A stretch of DNA of 64,000 nt, taken from the NCBI RefSeq assembly GCF_021440085.1, contig NZ_JAKCPW010000005.1, positions 456,706 to 520,705 of the forward strand, read 5' to 3'. Source of the stretch: Dyadobacter sp. CY261 (GTDB lineage: Bacteria; Bacteroidota; Bacteroidia; Cytophagales; Spirosomataceae). The notes under the pieces were generated by a model. That model searched no databases, was not told the origin of the DNA, and worked only from the letters and a program-made list of their open reading frames with translations. How positions within the stretch are numbered: the first letter of the stretch is position 1; each line of letters opens with the position of its first letter. This document shows positions 51,541-61,132 of the stretch, one piece after another. The translations under genes were made by a program, and so were the position numbers.

Positions 51541-52995
51541 ATGAATTTTACACATCAGCAAGAAAGCTTTCTAAAGGACTACCTTAAAAAGATAATAAAT
51601 GGTGAAGCAGCGATATTCGCCGGAGCGGGATTATCCGTAGGAGCAGGATTTGTAGACTGGCGTCAATTATTGAAAAATATAGCCGAAGAAATTGAGCTAG
51701 AAGTTGATAAGGAGTATGACCTAATATCTCTTGCTCAATTTCACGTTAATGAAAAAGGAGGAAGAGGGAGAATTAACCAAACTATAATAGAAGAATTTAA
51801 AGAAAATGCGGAGATTTCCCCTAATCATGAAATTCTTGCTCGACTGCCAATTCGGATATTTTGGACCACAAACTATGACTCTCTTATTGAAGATGCTTTG
51901 GAACAAGCGTCTAAGCGTGTAGATACGAAACACATGGTATCGCAATTACCCGACACAACATTTAAAAGAGATGCCGTTGTTTATAAAATGCATGGAGATG
52001 CAAAATTTCCAGCACAAGCGATAATTACAAAAGACGATTACGAGCAATATCACATAAAGAATGAAGCCTTTGTCACTGCCCTAAGCTCAGATCTAATATC
52101 AAAGACATTTCTGTTCATTGGTTTTAGCTTCACTGATCCTAATCTTGATTACATATTGAGCCGCGTGAGGCTTTTTCTCAATGAAAACACACGCCCACAC
52201 TACTGCTTGATAAAGCGTGTAGACCGAAATGATAAAAATATAAAATCGGATGCAGACTTTGAATATGCTAAGCGACGCCAGCAATTAATGATATCTGATT
52301 TGAAGCGGTTTCAAATTGAAGCTGTTATGCTAGAAGCGTACACAGATATCACTTCCTTACTAGAAGAGTTGGAAAAGCGATATAAACGCAATACTGTATT
52401 TATATCTGGCAGTGCAGCGAAATATACGCCACATAGCGATAAATCGGCACTAGATTTTGTTCATGGCCTTAGCAAAAAGCTTATAGAGTCCAAATACTCG
52501 GTGGTTAATGGATTTGGATTAGGCATTGGAGATGCAGTTATAAATGGTGCGTTGGAAGCTGTCTATAATGCACCCAAGAAGTATAGCGATAGTCAGCTAA
52601 TCATGCGGCCATTTCCACAAAAAAAGACTGGAAAAAAGGATATCCCGGAACTGTGGCGAGAATATCGAGTGAGGATGATTTCATTTGCAGGAATAGCAAT
52701 TTTTATTTTTGGGAATAAAGAGGATAAGAAAACAGGAAATTTTATTCCTTTGGCTGATGGGGTTCGGGAAGAGTTTGATATAGCGTTAAGTCAAGGCGTC
52801 ATTCCAATACCTGTTGGGTTAACTGGTAGTATGGCAGCAGAGTTATGGAATGATGTCGACAATAGATTTGACGAAATTTATGAGGGTTTGGGAGATATAA
52901 AAGAATCTTTCCTAGCTCTGAATGATCCCAAAACAACATTGGGAGAGTGTATTCAGATAATTGTTTCAATAATTAACTTAATGAATCGAAAATAA
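51541..52995 (+). CDS. thsA: Thoeris effector ThsA (SIR2-SLOG NADase)
   Basis: A 484-residue protein. The N-terminal SIR2 domain (1-280) carries AIFAGAGLSVGAG, the catalytic-type N111 in WTTNYDSL and H151 in YKMHGD, at almost the same numbering as the N112 and H152 reported for Bacillus cereus ThsA. The C-terminal SLOG domain (about 288-484) has TVFISGSAA, VVNGFGLGIGDAVINGAL and GVREEFDIAL, the ligand-binding fold that senses the cyclic ADP-ribose isomer made by ThsB. In the known system ThsA then degrades NAD+ and kills the infected cell. Two TIR-type genes follow directly, as expected. Confidence 0.92.
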   Translation: MNFTHQQESFLKDYLKKIINGEAAIFAGAGLSVGAGFVDWRQLLKNIAEEIELEVDKEYDLISLAQFHVNEKGGRGRINQTIIEEFKENAEISPNHEILARLPIRIFWTTNYDSLIEDALEQASKRVDTKHMVSQLPDTTFKRDAVVYKMHGDAKFPAQAIITKDDYEQYHIKNEAFVTALSSDLISKTFLFIGFSFTDPNLDYILSRVRLFLNENTRPHYCLIKRVDRNDKNIKSDADFEYAKRRQQLMISDLKRFQIEAVMLEAYTDITSLLEELEKRYKRNTVFISGSAAKYTPHSDKSALDFVHGLSKKLIESKYSVVNGFGLGIGDAVINGALEAVYNAPKKYSDSQLIMRPFPQKKTGKKDIPELWREYRVRMISFAGIAIFIFGNKEDKKTGNFIPLADGVREEFDIALSQGVIPIPVGLTGSMAAELWNDVDNRFDEIYEGLGDIKESFLALNDPKTTLGECIQIIVSIINLMNRK

Positions 52996-52997
52996 AC

Positions 52998-53486
52998 ATG
53001 ATACGAAAAGTTTTTTTTAGTTTCCATTATAAACGTGATTCACATCGCGTAGCGCAAATAAGAAACAGCCAAGTTGTCTCTAATGGTGATAAATTTCAAA
53101 GAACTCCTTTTTTGGACAAGGCGGAGTTTGAGCAGGTGAAACGAACCCAGGGCATTCAAAAATGGATCGATGAAAATATGAAAAACACGTCGGTCGTTGT
53201 TGTTTGTTACGGCTTGGAAACATCTATACGCCCTTGGGTAAAGTATGAACTTGAAAAGGCACATAGAGAAGGCCGTGGGATTGTGGCGATAAATACCAGT
53301 GGAATGCAAACATTGCAAAACTCCATAGATGCATCGGGAATTAACCCGCTTGTAACTGCCTTAGACGAAAAAGGGCTGCCCTTAATTCTAAATGATAAAT
53401 ATTTAAGCTACCATTGGATCAATGAGACTGGGCGAACTTATATAGGCGACTGGATCGAAAAGGCAGCTAAGCTGGCAGGAAGATAA
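52998..53486 (+). CDS. thsB1: Thoeris sensor ThsB, TIR-like domain (DUF1863 type)
   Basis: A 162-residue protein that starts 2 bases after thsA, so the two are coupled. It opens IRKVFFSFHYKRDSHRVAQIRNS, the usual beginning of the MTH538/DUF1863 TIR-like proteins that act as ThsB. The segment VVVVCYGLETSIRPWVKYELEKA holds the candidate catalytic Glu. In Thoeris the TIR protein senses infection and makes a cyclic ADP-ribose isomer from NAD+ that activates ThsA. Sequence differences between ThsB proteins are thought to set phage specificity. Confidence 0.88.
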   Translation: MIRKVFFSFHYKRDSHRVAQIRNSQVVSNGDKFQRTPFLDKAEFEQVKRTQGIQKWIDENMKNTSVVVVCYGLETSIRPWVKYELEKAHREGRGIVAINTSGMQTLQNSIDASGINPLVTALDEKGLPLILNDKYLSYHWINETGRTYIGDWIEKAAKLAGR

Positions 53487-53498
53487 TATTGATTAACA

Positions 53499-54092
53499 AT
53501 GTATATAACCCGAAACCATCTTGATATTTATCGTTCGCTGATAAGCGAGGAAAGCGCTCGTAGATTGAAGTCTAGGCCTCCAATACTCACAGAGTCAGCT
53601 AAAACTCCAAACCAGAGAACCATTTTTCTCTCTCATAGCCATATAGATAAAGATCTAGTGGAAAAAGTGGCTCTTTTTTTGCTAGATAAGGGAGCTAGTA
53701 TATATGTTGATTGGCAGGATAGTAGTATGCCAATAGTAACGTCTGCAAAGACTGCTGACAACATAAAATCGAGAATTCGAAGTTGTGATGAATTTGTAGT
53801 ATTGGCAAGTAACAATGCGTTAGAGTCTAAATGGGTACCTTGGGAGCTTGGCTTTGCTGATGCTAGTAAAGGCGTTTCCAAAGTTTATATCTTTCCCGTT
53901 GCGGACAATGATGGTACATGGAAAGGATCGGAGTATTTCGACCTGTATCAGAAGATTGAATTAGGCACACTACCGGCAACCAAGCGGTTTACTGAATTGG
54001 TTGTCAAAGAGCCTGAACATTCATTTGTTGCAAATTCTTTCAAATACAGATTCAAGCAAAATACCGATAATAGTACCTATTATGTGCGGTAA
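53499..54092 (+). CDS. thsB2: Second Thoeris TIR-domain protein
   Basis: A 197-residue TIR-domain protein starting 12 bases after thsB1. An N-terminal extension (about 1-40) precedes the TIR core: TIFLSHSHIDKDLVEKVALFL, IYVDWQD, and WVPWELGFADASKG, where the Glu in WELG is the expected catalytic residue. It belongs to a different TIR subgroup from ThsB1, a classical TIR rather than DUF1863. Systems with one ThsA and several TIR genes are known, and this second protein probably widens the range of signals sensed. It ends the operon. Confidence 0.87.
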   Translation: MYITRNHLDIYRSLISEESARRLKSRPPILTESAKTPNQRTIFLSHSHIDKDLVEKVALFLLDKGASIYVDWQDSSMPIVTSAKTADNIKSRIRSCDEFVVLASNNALESKWVPWELGFADASKGVSKVYIFPVADNDGTWKGSEYFDLYQKIELGTLPATKRFTELVVKEPEHSFVANSFKYRFKQNTDNSTYYVR

Positions 54093-54421
54093 GCATAAAC
54101 AAGTGGATAAATGCGTAATCAAACGCCCACGGATCTAGAATGGAAAAGTTATCGGCTCACGAGCTCTAGGCATGGGGGTTTAGTCTGAACTCATTATAGC
54201 TATTTCAGTTGATTCAAATTTCATTTTTCTCTTCGATTTAAAAAGCTTTATAGAATTGTTGTCGAGGATGGCGGAGGCACGGAGCCTTCAGTTCACGCCT
54301 AATAGACGGTTTTCAAATCTGCATGAACACTTTCTAATTCTTTAATGCTATATATTTTAACTAATTCGGATCTGGTGAATGATGCGGTCTGTATCTCCAA
54401 TTCGCCCTTATACGCGCATTG
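54093..54421. other. Convergent intergenic region without a gene
   Basis: This gap separates the plus-strand Thoeris operon from the minus-strand Roco gene. No reading frame of note and no clear terminator hairpin was recognised. Confidence 0.4.
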
Positions 54422-57400
54422 CTAACTACTTAAATTATCTATCCGGTGCTTCAACTGAGAAATAACAGTATTCCACTTAGCATCATCGTCAGGATTACCT
54501 ATAACCAAAAGCTTTTTAGAAGAATCTTTATCATTTTTGTAATTTTGAGAAGCCATTTGAAGGTCGTTTAGTCCTTCAATGATATCCCAACTGCATTCTT
54601 TTAGGTTTATAAAAAAGAGCTCTTTCTTCATCTTTCTTGCATTCGGTAACTCCTTAGTCATAATATAAGGTGTATTTAAAAAATCAGGGCTTAACATAAA
54701 AATTACGAGATCCGTGGCTTCTAATTCCTTTTCAATCTTACCATCCCAATCAGTACCATTTATAATAAGTCGGTCATGCCACACATCCACTACCCCCTTT
54801 TGCCTTAACGGTGCCAAATGAACTTCAAACCTCCTCATAAACTCCGAATCGTGTTTTGAATAAGAAATAAATAGCTTCTTCATTGGAATATTATCGACGG
54901 CTCGAAGGAATAGCTTAAAATCAGCCTTCCGGAAAATTCTGTCTTTGTAAAAGACTAATCCCATGTTAACTCCATTGCCGTCCAAATTATTTTGAGAAAG
55001 TACAGACCAAGGAATATAGTCTCCAAACGGTGTCAATACAAATTTAACGTTATCATAATGCTTAATCTTTGTTTCGATAAAATCCATAACCTTTTGCACA
55101 AATCGGTCACTTACCAAGTTTTTACTGAATCGGCTTAGCTTTATACTAGCTGTTGTAGGCGACCCTTTAAGTGTATTTGATTCACGCTGTAGACCAACCT
55201 CATCTAGATTTATAGATTGCAAATTAGGATCTCCATTTTCATCTTGCTCCTCTTCAAAATTAATCAGCAATAACCTTCTTGTAACCTTAGTGCTGTCAAT
55301 TTCGCCGTTCTCATGCTCATACAAAATTACCTTATTCCTCCACACCACATATTCCCATTTTTTGTGCTCCCCTTCCTGAACTAAGTTGTCATAAAATTCA
55401 AGTATAACTTCTGTGATGATATTAATATGAAAGAACTCTCGGAATTGATATTTTACTAGTGGAGCATCAAAAGAATCAAGCAGTAAGCGCTCCGTATAGC
55501 TAAGGTTATCAAATAGATACTGGGGTGCTAGGAAGTTCTCTTCAAGTTTAGACAATGTTGGTGCGGATGAAGATCTATTTACTTTGAAGATGATTTTGTT
55601 ATATAGCATAAAGCCCAACAGAAATTCAACATGAGTTACAATGTCATCCTTATCGTCTACTAAAACTGAACTCAACCTTCTTGTAGCCTCATTTCTCGTA
55701 AAATATCCCCCAGTAGCATTTAGCTCCGGGGAAAGGACAGTGTAAATCCAGGCGGTAAATGTCTCAAGGTTGGTTATAACATTGTTGCTTAACAAGTGCC
55801 TCTGATCATTGTTTAAATTGCTTTGGATAGCTAGCTTAGATTCCTCACTGTCCAACATTTCCAGATTAATGTAAAAACATTGCAACCGTTGATGGAGGTT
55901 TTCTGCTAGTTCTCGTGCGGATACAGTGGGATTATTTTTTGTGTCAGGATGCAGGTCTTTTAACTCCAATACGGGAAAAATCACCTTAGCATCTTTAAGC
56001 TTCCGCGCTATTTCATGCTCAGCTCGGCTTATAACATAGGTTTTCGAGAATCTCTCAAGTTCACCTGTGATCCAGTCGAAGATTTGCTCGGTTTCTTTCC
56101 TATCTGTTAAATGAAATTCTTTAATTTCCCGAATAAACGGATAACGGTTTTTTAAATATTTATTATTCAAATCTAATCCATCACTAACATCTGAATTAAT
56201 ATTTTGCAGCAAATTTAGCTGGATCTCATCATCAGACGTCTTATTCTCTTTATCAAAATACTTAACGCTACCTAGCCAATAATTAAGAGGGAATAAACGC
56301 TCTCTCTTATCATTGAATCCTAGTATATCTCTTTGTTCGTTTCCCCAGACCAAAACATAAAGAACATTATAGCCAAAAAAAGCAAAGTGTGTTCCGTGAA
56401 AATAGTCTTGCCCCCCGAAATCAAATCCTTGCACTTCAACTTGTTTACCAGCAGTTTTATGAGTAAAATAATTTATGCCATATGTACTTCCTTCCAGTGC
56501 CTTCTGTGCTCCGGTAAGAATATCCGCAAACGTTGTTTTTCCAGAACCAGTGTTTCCCAGCAATATTAATTTCGTTTTGGTAACGTGGATTGTATCGCTA
56601 ATATCCAGTAAATTTATGTCGGCGAGTAAGCTTTTCCTTTTTTCCGCTGAATTCAGGTGCAGTTTGCTAATAATTGCTTCGTCGAATGAGTTGCCTTGTA
56701 ATATAATGCCTCCCCTTCCCAACTCCCAGAATAATTCAAAATTATGCTCAATAAACGGCCTAAACTGCCTCAATTGGTTAATTCCGTTTCTGGACAAATT
56801 AAGTTCCTCCAGTTCAACGCAATTACTTAGCTGCATAGGTATGTTTTCAAGTTTGTTATCAGCTAAGTCTACTATGCTAAGTTTGGGTAGAGGCTTCCTA
56901 AAATTAAACTGATTTATTTCATTTCCCTGGGCAAAAATGTACATTAACATTCCAAAGGAATCAAGAAGATCCAGTTTTTTAAGGCGATTGAACCCAATAT
57001 TTAGGAGTGTTAAGGCAGGACATTTGTCCAGTTTTAACGTTTCAACGGAGGATCGGGAAATGTCAATTTGCCTAAGATTTGGGAAGTATCCCGTAAATTC
57101 AACAACTTTTAGATTTATACAGTGTGAGACATTAACTTTCTCCAACAGTCGACTTCCATCCTTAAATATTACTGAATCCAGTAATGAATTATGCCTGATA
57201 TCTAAAAAAGTTAATGAATCAAATCCAGTTAAATCAATTTGCTCTAATAGGTTTAGATTTTCCTTATCGGAATTATTTCCAAGATGTAATACTTTTAACT
57301 TACTTATTTTTGCTTTATTTTTTACATTTATCTTCTTCCAGTCAGACTGATTAATACCACAGTTTCCTAAATTTAGTCCCCAATATCCATCACTGTCTTT

Positions 57401-57502
57401 ATAAAACGAAGGTATTCCTGTGGAAACTTTTAATGCATTAAACGAATCAACACTTTGTAAATATTCGAATCTATCCGGTAGTATTATTCCATTTATTTTC
57501 AT
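54422..57502 (-). CDS. LRR-Roco GTPase-TIR protein
   Basis: A 1026-residue multidomain protein. Residues about 65-285 are leucine-rich repeats (LKVLHLGNN, LTFLDIRHN, LRQIDISRS, LTLLNIGFN, LEELNLSRNG). A Roc GTPase follows, with P-loop GNTGSGKT at 316-323 and switch II DFGGQDYFHG at 361-370, then a COR-type region to about 870. Residues 874-1026 form a TIR domain (LFISYSKHDSEFMRRFEVHL, VDVWHDRLI, LSPDFLNTPYIMTKEL, candidate catalytic Glu951). The layout resembles animal and plant immune receptors: sensor repeats, GTP switch, NAD+-consuming effector. It lies 74 bases downstream of an FGE-fold gene on the same strand and beside the Thoeris operon, so a defence role is strongly suggested but not proven. 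Confidence 0.85.
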   Translation of the reverse strand: MKINGIILPDRFEYLQSVDSFNALKVSTGIPSFYKDSDGYWGLNLGNCGINQSDWKKINVKNKAKISKLKVLHLGNNSDKENLNLLEQIDLTGFDSLTFLDIRHNSLLDSVIFKDGSRLLEKVNVSHCINLKVVEFTGYFPNLRQIDISRSSVETLKLDKCPALTLLNIGFNRLKKLDLLDSFGMLMYIFAQGNEINQFNFRKPLPKLSIVDLADNKLENIPMQLSNCVELEELNLSRNGINQLRQFRPFIEHNFELFWELGRGGIILQGNSFDEAIISKLHLNSAEKRKSLLADINLLDISDTIHVTKTKLILLGNTGSGKTTFADILTGAQKALEGSTYGINYFTHKTAGKQVEVQGFDFGGQDYFHGTHFAFFGYNVLYVLVWGNEQRDILGFNDKRERLFPLNYWLGSVKYFDKENKTSDDEIQLNLLQNINSDVSDGLDLNNKYLKNRYPFIREIKEFHLTDRKETEQIFDWITGELERFSKTYVISRAEHEIARKLKDAKVIFPVLELKDLHPDTKNNPTVSARELAENLHQRLQCFYINLEMLDSEESKLAIQSNLNNDQRHLLSNNVITNLETFTAWIYTVLSPELNATGGYFTRNEATRRLSSVLVDDKDDIVTHVEFLLGFMLYNKIIFKVNRSSSAPTLSKLEENFLAPQYLFDNLSYTERLLLDSFDAPLVKYQFREFFHINIITEVILEFYDNLVQEGEHKKWEYVVWRNKVILYEHENGEIDSTKVTRRLLLINFEEEQDENGDPNLQSINLDEVGLQRESNTLKGSPTTASIKLSRFSKNLVSDRFVQKVMDFIETKIKHYDNVKFVLTPFGDYIPWSVLSQNNLDGNGVNMGLVFYKDRIFRKADFKLFLRAVDNIPMKKLFISYSKHDSEFMRRFEVHLAPLRQKGVVDVWHDRLIINGTDWDGKIEKELEATDLVIFMLSPDFLNTPYIMTKELPNARKMKKELFFINLKECSWDIIEGLNDLQMASQNYKNDKDSSKKLLVIGNPDDDAKWNTVISQLKHRIDNLSS

Positions 57503-57576
57503 TTTGTGATAGTATCTTATAAATTTGTTTATTTTTTAGATGAGGAAGTAATAATTTTTAGTCCCAGTTATATTAA

Positions 57577-58269
57577 TTAATATCGAAATAATCTAATACC
57601 ATTGTCATTAAAGTTTGCATCAGGATGAATATAATGGCGGCTACCTGAGGATACTGTGGATTCATCGAAGTTCCATGAAGCCCCACAGATAATTTTACTA
57701 GCATTAATAGATAGCTTCACATTTTCATGAGCAGAGTTGTAGTCATTGGCACTAATCTCTAAATCATCCCGACACCATTCCCATACATTTCCATACATAT
57801 CATGCAGGCCGTAAGCATTAGGTTCCTTATAACCTACTGGCATGGTTTGCAAGTAACCGTTGGTATTAAACCAGCCCATCTCTTGCAAATTCTCGGTTTT
57901 TAACTTTGACGATATAGCAATCTCGGCGACATCTTTTCCTGAACAAGCAAATTGCCATTGAATTTCGGACGGCAGCTGAAATGACAACCCGTCTCGAAAT
58001 TTCCGATTCAAGTACTGATGACTATTTATCTGATCAACGAAATTGTGGGCGTCATTCCATGATACACTATCGACAGGTCTATACTTTCCTTTGAAATAGG
58101 AAGGATTGAAGCCCGTGATTTTCTGGTAAAGCTCCTGAGTAACTTGAAAACAGCCTGTGTAAAATCCTGCATGTACAACTACTACTTTTTCAGCGAATCG
58201 AAAGATTCCCGGCTCGACCCAATTCAAGCTCGTATACTTTAAATTTAAAATTGAAGGGATATTTTCCAT
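57577..58269 (-). CDS. FGE-sulfatase/C-type-lectin-fold protein
   Basis: A 230-residue protein from the ATG at 58269; a 9-residue extension to 58296 is less likely. It has the formylglycine-generating-enzyme-like layout: PVDSVSWNDAHNFVDQIN, LPSEIQWQFACSG, NAYGLHDMYGNVWEWCRDD and the ending CGASWNFDESTVSSGSRHYI ... IRLFRY. The catalytic cysteines of true FGE are not at their expected place in the last motif, so it is probably a binding protein of the same fold. Such proteins are common partners in bacterial conflict systems and as diversity-generating retroelement targets. No retroelement is seen. It is the first gene of the pair with the Roco-TIR gene. Confidence 0.8.
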   Translation of the reverse strand: MENIPSILNLKYTSLNWVEPGIFRFAEKVVVVHAGFYTGCFQVTQELYQKITGFNPSYFKGKYRPVDSVSWNDAHNFVDQINSHQYLNRKFRDGLSFQLPSEIQWQFACSGKDVAEIAISSKLKTENLQEMGWFNTNGYLQTMPVGYKEPNAYGLHDMYGNVWEWCRDDLEISANDYNSAHENVKLSINASKIICGASWNFDESTVSSGSRHYIHPDANFNDNGIRLFRY

Positions 58270-58825
58270 GGGACATGTTTTTGATATTCTGAACAATTCG
58301 TAGAGCAGTTTTCAAATATTATCATTTTACATCTTTTCTCAATTGGATGTTTAACAATTTTCTTCGGTCTGTTTAATAAAATGCTGCGTAGGCAGTAATA
58401 AATAACAAGTGGCATTTTCAACAAAGGTGTACATTCAATGCTGCCCCGGAAACAGAAAGCGGTAACCCACGATCCGAGCTGTATTGCGGGTAGCAAGAAA
58501 TACCGATGCTAAGCTGACCTACAGATGATATGTTCGTGTAGAACTGGACTTACTGACAATATCCCAAATCTGTCTTGAAAACTATAACCTGAATATTAGT
58601 ACACTTCCTTGAGGTGTTAAAGTAATTTAAAATGCCCGTCCCAAACAAACTCGAGCATTTTCAAGAATTCTCGAACAAACACAACTTTTTTCGAACAGAG
58701 AAGTACCAGCCTGACTCGCTTTCAATCCTAAGGCAAATTTACACAGGATAGGTAAATTCCATTCCAATAAACTAGATTCACAAATCGGCTCAGCATACGA
58801 TTTCAAAGACACTGAAATCCGAATG
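58270..58825. other. Gap between the FGE gene and the transfer region
   Basis: No supported gene. Bases 58721-58790 are related to 24003-24070 in the other island (CAATCCTAAGGCAAATTTAC followed by GGATAGGTAAAT), so the conserved transfer region begins here. The remainder likely holds the promoter of the FGE-Roco pair. Confidence 0.45.
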
Positions 58826-58944
58826 AGCCGCCTGCTTTGCACGTCTGGCCAGATGTACGATTGTAATACAATCGCCGGTTGCTGCGCACCCGATCTGGCC
58901 TTCCCCTCCAAAGTCGGTCCAGGTTTGTGAAGGAGTTTTTAATG
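58826..58944 (+). other. oriT-like conserved region, copy 2
   Basis: Nearly identical to 24105-24224, with CGATTGTAATACAATCG at 58858-58874 and the outer CTGGCC repeat. It ends at the mobC start, with AGGAG 7 bases before the ATG. The stronger conservation of this non-coding block than of the genes around it suggests a functional transfer origin. Nick site unknown. Confidence 0.6.
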
Positions 58945-59358
58945 TTTGAAAGTGTAGATAGGATCGTGATGAAAGAAGAAAAATCGAACAAGACAAAGCT
59001 TGTACTCTTCCGGTTAACACCCAAAGAGTACGCCACATTGGAAGCCAAACGCGGTCGCACCACATGTCGGAAATTGAGTGAATTTTTGCGACTCTTGATT
59101 TTCAACCGACCGGTAACTGTGATCGAAAGGAACGGTTCACTAGATCAGATGATTGGCGAATTGTCGGAGCTGCGGGAAGAACTTAACCGGCTTGGCAACA
59201 ACTTCAACCAGGCGACCAGACGCCTCAATGCGGTCAACCAAATTTCAGAATTCAGAAACTGGATCGCCAGCTACGAAGCCGAAAAGGCATTCCTGTTTTT
59301 GATCCTCGACAAGATCAAATCGCAAACCGATAAACTGGCAGATCGATGGTTGCAGTGA
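58942..59358 (+). CDS. mobC: Mobilisation protein MobC (relaxosome accessory)
   Basis: A 138-residue protein. The ATG at 58942 follows AGGAG at good spacing; a second ATG at 58969 is possible. The N-terminal part KTKLVLFRLTPKEYATLEAKRG looks like a ribbon-helix-helix DNA-binding segment. The C-terminal half, from LDQMIGELSELREELNRLGNNFNQATRRLNA, has the coiled-coil and NNxNQ-type motif of bacterial mobilisation proteins (MobC family). It would bind the oriT just upstream and help the relaxase nick it. Its 3' end overlaps the relaxase gene by 13 bases. Confidence 0.85.
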   Translation: MFESVDRIVMKEEKSNKTKLVLFRLTPKEYATLEAKRGRTTCRKLSEFLRLLIFNRPVTVIERNGSLDQMIGELSELREELNRLGNNFNQATRRLNAVNQISEFRNWIASYEAEKAFLFLILDKIKSQTDKLADRWLQ

Positions 59359-60509
59359 TCCACACCAGCAGTCGGCTCCGGGCGGTGCTGCTATACAATG
59401 AGAACAAACTGGAACATGGACATGCAGAATGCATTTCGGCTATCAACTATCCCAAGGATGCGGATGCCCTGAGTTTTGATCAAAAGCTAAACCGGATTCA
59501 GCGGCAACTCGCTTTGAACAAAAGGACGAAGGTCAATACAGTTCACGTGTCCCTGAACTTTGATCCGTCGGAAAAGCTGAGTAAAGAACAGCTTGCGGAA
59601 ATTTCGAAAGCCTATTTAAAAGGTATTGGATTTGAGAAACAACCCGCCCTCGTATACGAGCACCGGGATGCTGGTCACCCGCATGTGCATATAGTGACGA
59701 CCAACATCAAAGCTGATGGCAGCCGGATCTCACTGCACAACCTGGGCAAAAATCAATCGGAGAAAACCAGGAAGGAGATTGAGATAGATTTTGGATTGGT
59801 AAAGGCACAAGATCGAAAGGCACAGGAGTTTGCTTTAAAGCCAATCAGCATTAAAGCGGCGTATGGAAAGTCAGAAACCAAGAAGGCCATTGCCAATGTG
59901 CTCGACAAGGTTCTGAACGAATACAAGTTTACCACGATGGGAGAATTGAATGCAGTGCTCAACCAGTATAATGTTGCAGCGGACATTGGCTCAGAGGGTT
60001 CGAGGATCAGAAAAAACAATGGCATCTTATACCGTGTGCTGGATAAAGATGGCAACCGGGTTGGCGTGCCCATCAAAGCAAGCGACTTTCATTTCAAGCC
60101 AACACATAGAAATCTGAAAGTGCGTTTTCTGTACAATGAAATGAATCCCAACCGTACGAAGGATTCGTTACGTGTTAAGAATAGTATAGATTTTACTTTG
60201 TATGGCAAACAAAACGTGTCATTGCCCAGGCTTATCAAAATTCTTGAAAAAGACGGGATCGATACGGTAACCCGAAAAAATGAAGAAGGTTTGCTTTACG
60301 GGATCACCTACATAGATCATCGTACGAAATGTGTCTTCAATGGAAGTACATTGGGCAAGCAGTACAGTGCGAAAGGTATCAAGGAACGATGCATCGAGGA
60401 TCCTTTTCTTCTTCATCCGCAAAAGTCTCAAAGGATAGGGATGGATGTGGGCCAGGCAGCTAGTGCGGGTAATGTTTACCATGTCGGAAGTGGTAGTTCG
60501 TTGGAATGA
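59346..60509 (+). CDS. mobA: Relaxase/mobilisation nuclease MobA (MobP-like)
   Basis: A 387-residue relaxase, complete in this island. The metal-binding motif EHRDAGHPHVHIVTTN (H106, H111, H113, H115) is the hallmark of HUH relaxases. The N-terminal LEHGHAECISAINYPKD and the HVSLNFDPSEKLSKEQL stretch match the Bacteroidota mobilisation-protein family. It would nick one strand at oriT and lead it into a recipient through a helper conjugation system, which is not encoded here. The C-terminus (residues 250-387) has no clear helicase or primase domain. It overlaps mobC by 13 bases, so the two are coupled. Confidence 0.9.
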   Translation: MVAVIHTSSRLRAVLLYNENKLEHGHAECISAINYPKDADALSFDQKLNRIQRQLALNKRTKVNTVHVSLNFDPSEKLSKEQLAEISKAYLKGIGFEKQPALVYEHRDAGHPHVHIVTTNIKADGSRISLHNLGKNQSEKTRKEIEIDFGLVKAQDRKAQEFALKPISIKAAYGKSETKKAIANVLDKVLNEYKFTTMGELNAVLNQYNVAADIGSEGSRIRKNNGILYRVLDKDGNRVGVPIKASDFHFKPTHRNLKVRFLYNEMNPNRTKDSLRVKNSIDFTLYGKQNVSLPRLIKILEKDGIDTVTRKNEEGLLYGITYIDHRTKCVFNGSTLGKQYSAKGIKERCIEDPFLLHPQKSQRIGMDVGQAASAGNVYHVGSGSSLE

Positions 60510-60661
60510 TAAGTTTCTTGACTCTTTGTTGTCTCCTGTTAAAGATAGCGAGTATATGCCGCATCAGTTGAAGAAGCCGAAACGTAAGAAGCAGAAAGGG
60601 TTTTCGATGGGATTTTGACTTATTGCATATTTACGCTTGCACCACAGCGCAACGAAAGGTA

Positions 60662-60776
60662 CAAAGCAAAAAGTGACGACTGCAAATCCATGCGGCTATT
60701 TACCGCGGCTATCGCCGCTCCTTAAACCGCCTATGGATTTGCAGCCAAGGGGTGAACCCCGTCACTTTTTGCTTTG
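60662..60776. repeat. Complex hairpin repeat, copy 2
   Basis: Outer arms CAAAGCAAAAAGTGACG and CGTCACTTTTTGCTTTG pair perfectly over 17 bases. Inside, CTGCAAATCCAT pairs with ATGGATTTGCAG, GGGGTGAACCCC makes a hairpin, and GCGGCTATCGCCGC forms a small apical stem. The first copy (25925-26054) is alike but has a longer apical loop. It lies 150 bases after mobA. The gap 60510-60661 shows no gene. Confidence 0.65.
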
Positions 60777-61132
60777 AATAAGGATGAGCGATTGCGCTGT
60801 TCGTTAAAAACAATAGTTTTCAATTGTCTCGTTTGCCGAGCGGGGGGCAAATCGAAATTTTGGCCTAATCTAAAACCTCTAAATCTTGGTCGACAAATTA
60901 TCTAACTTCGCCCAGAGCTCAGAACCATAGATATTGATGCAATGCAGTGAGTCAGTCGCACAGCCGGGAAAGGATTAGTAAGTCTTTCATGGCGTTCACA
61001 ATATAGAAAGAAGACCGCGCTACTGGAAATCTATATTTCTGACTTTAACTTCCCAGGACTCATTCCCCAACAGATTAAACAAAGCAAACTAAATTTAGCG
61101 AAAGTACCAGAACATAAACCGCCTTAATTAAA
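60777..61132. other. Region without a supported gene
   Basis: No gene or clear signal is seen. It likely carries the promoter of the large PIN-like gene. Confidence 0.4.

Noticed and set aside
57577..58269. Diversity-generating retroelement target
   Set aside because: The FGE/lectin fold is a typical target, but no reverse transcriptase or template repeat was seen in the window.
58245..58496. 83-codon minus-strand frame upstream of the FGE gene
   Set aside because: No recognised motif and it overlaps the start of the FGE gene; likely the promoter region.
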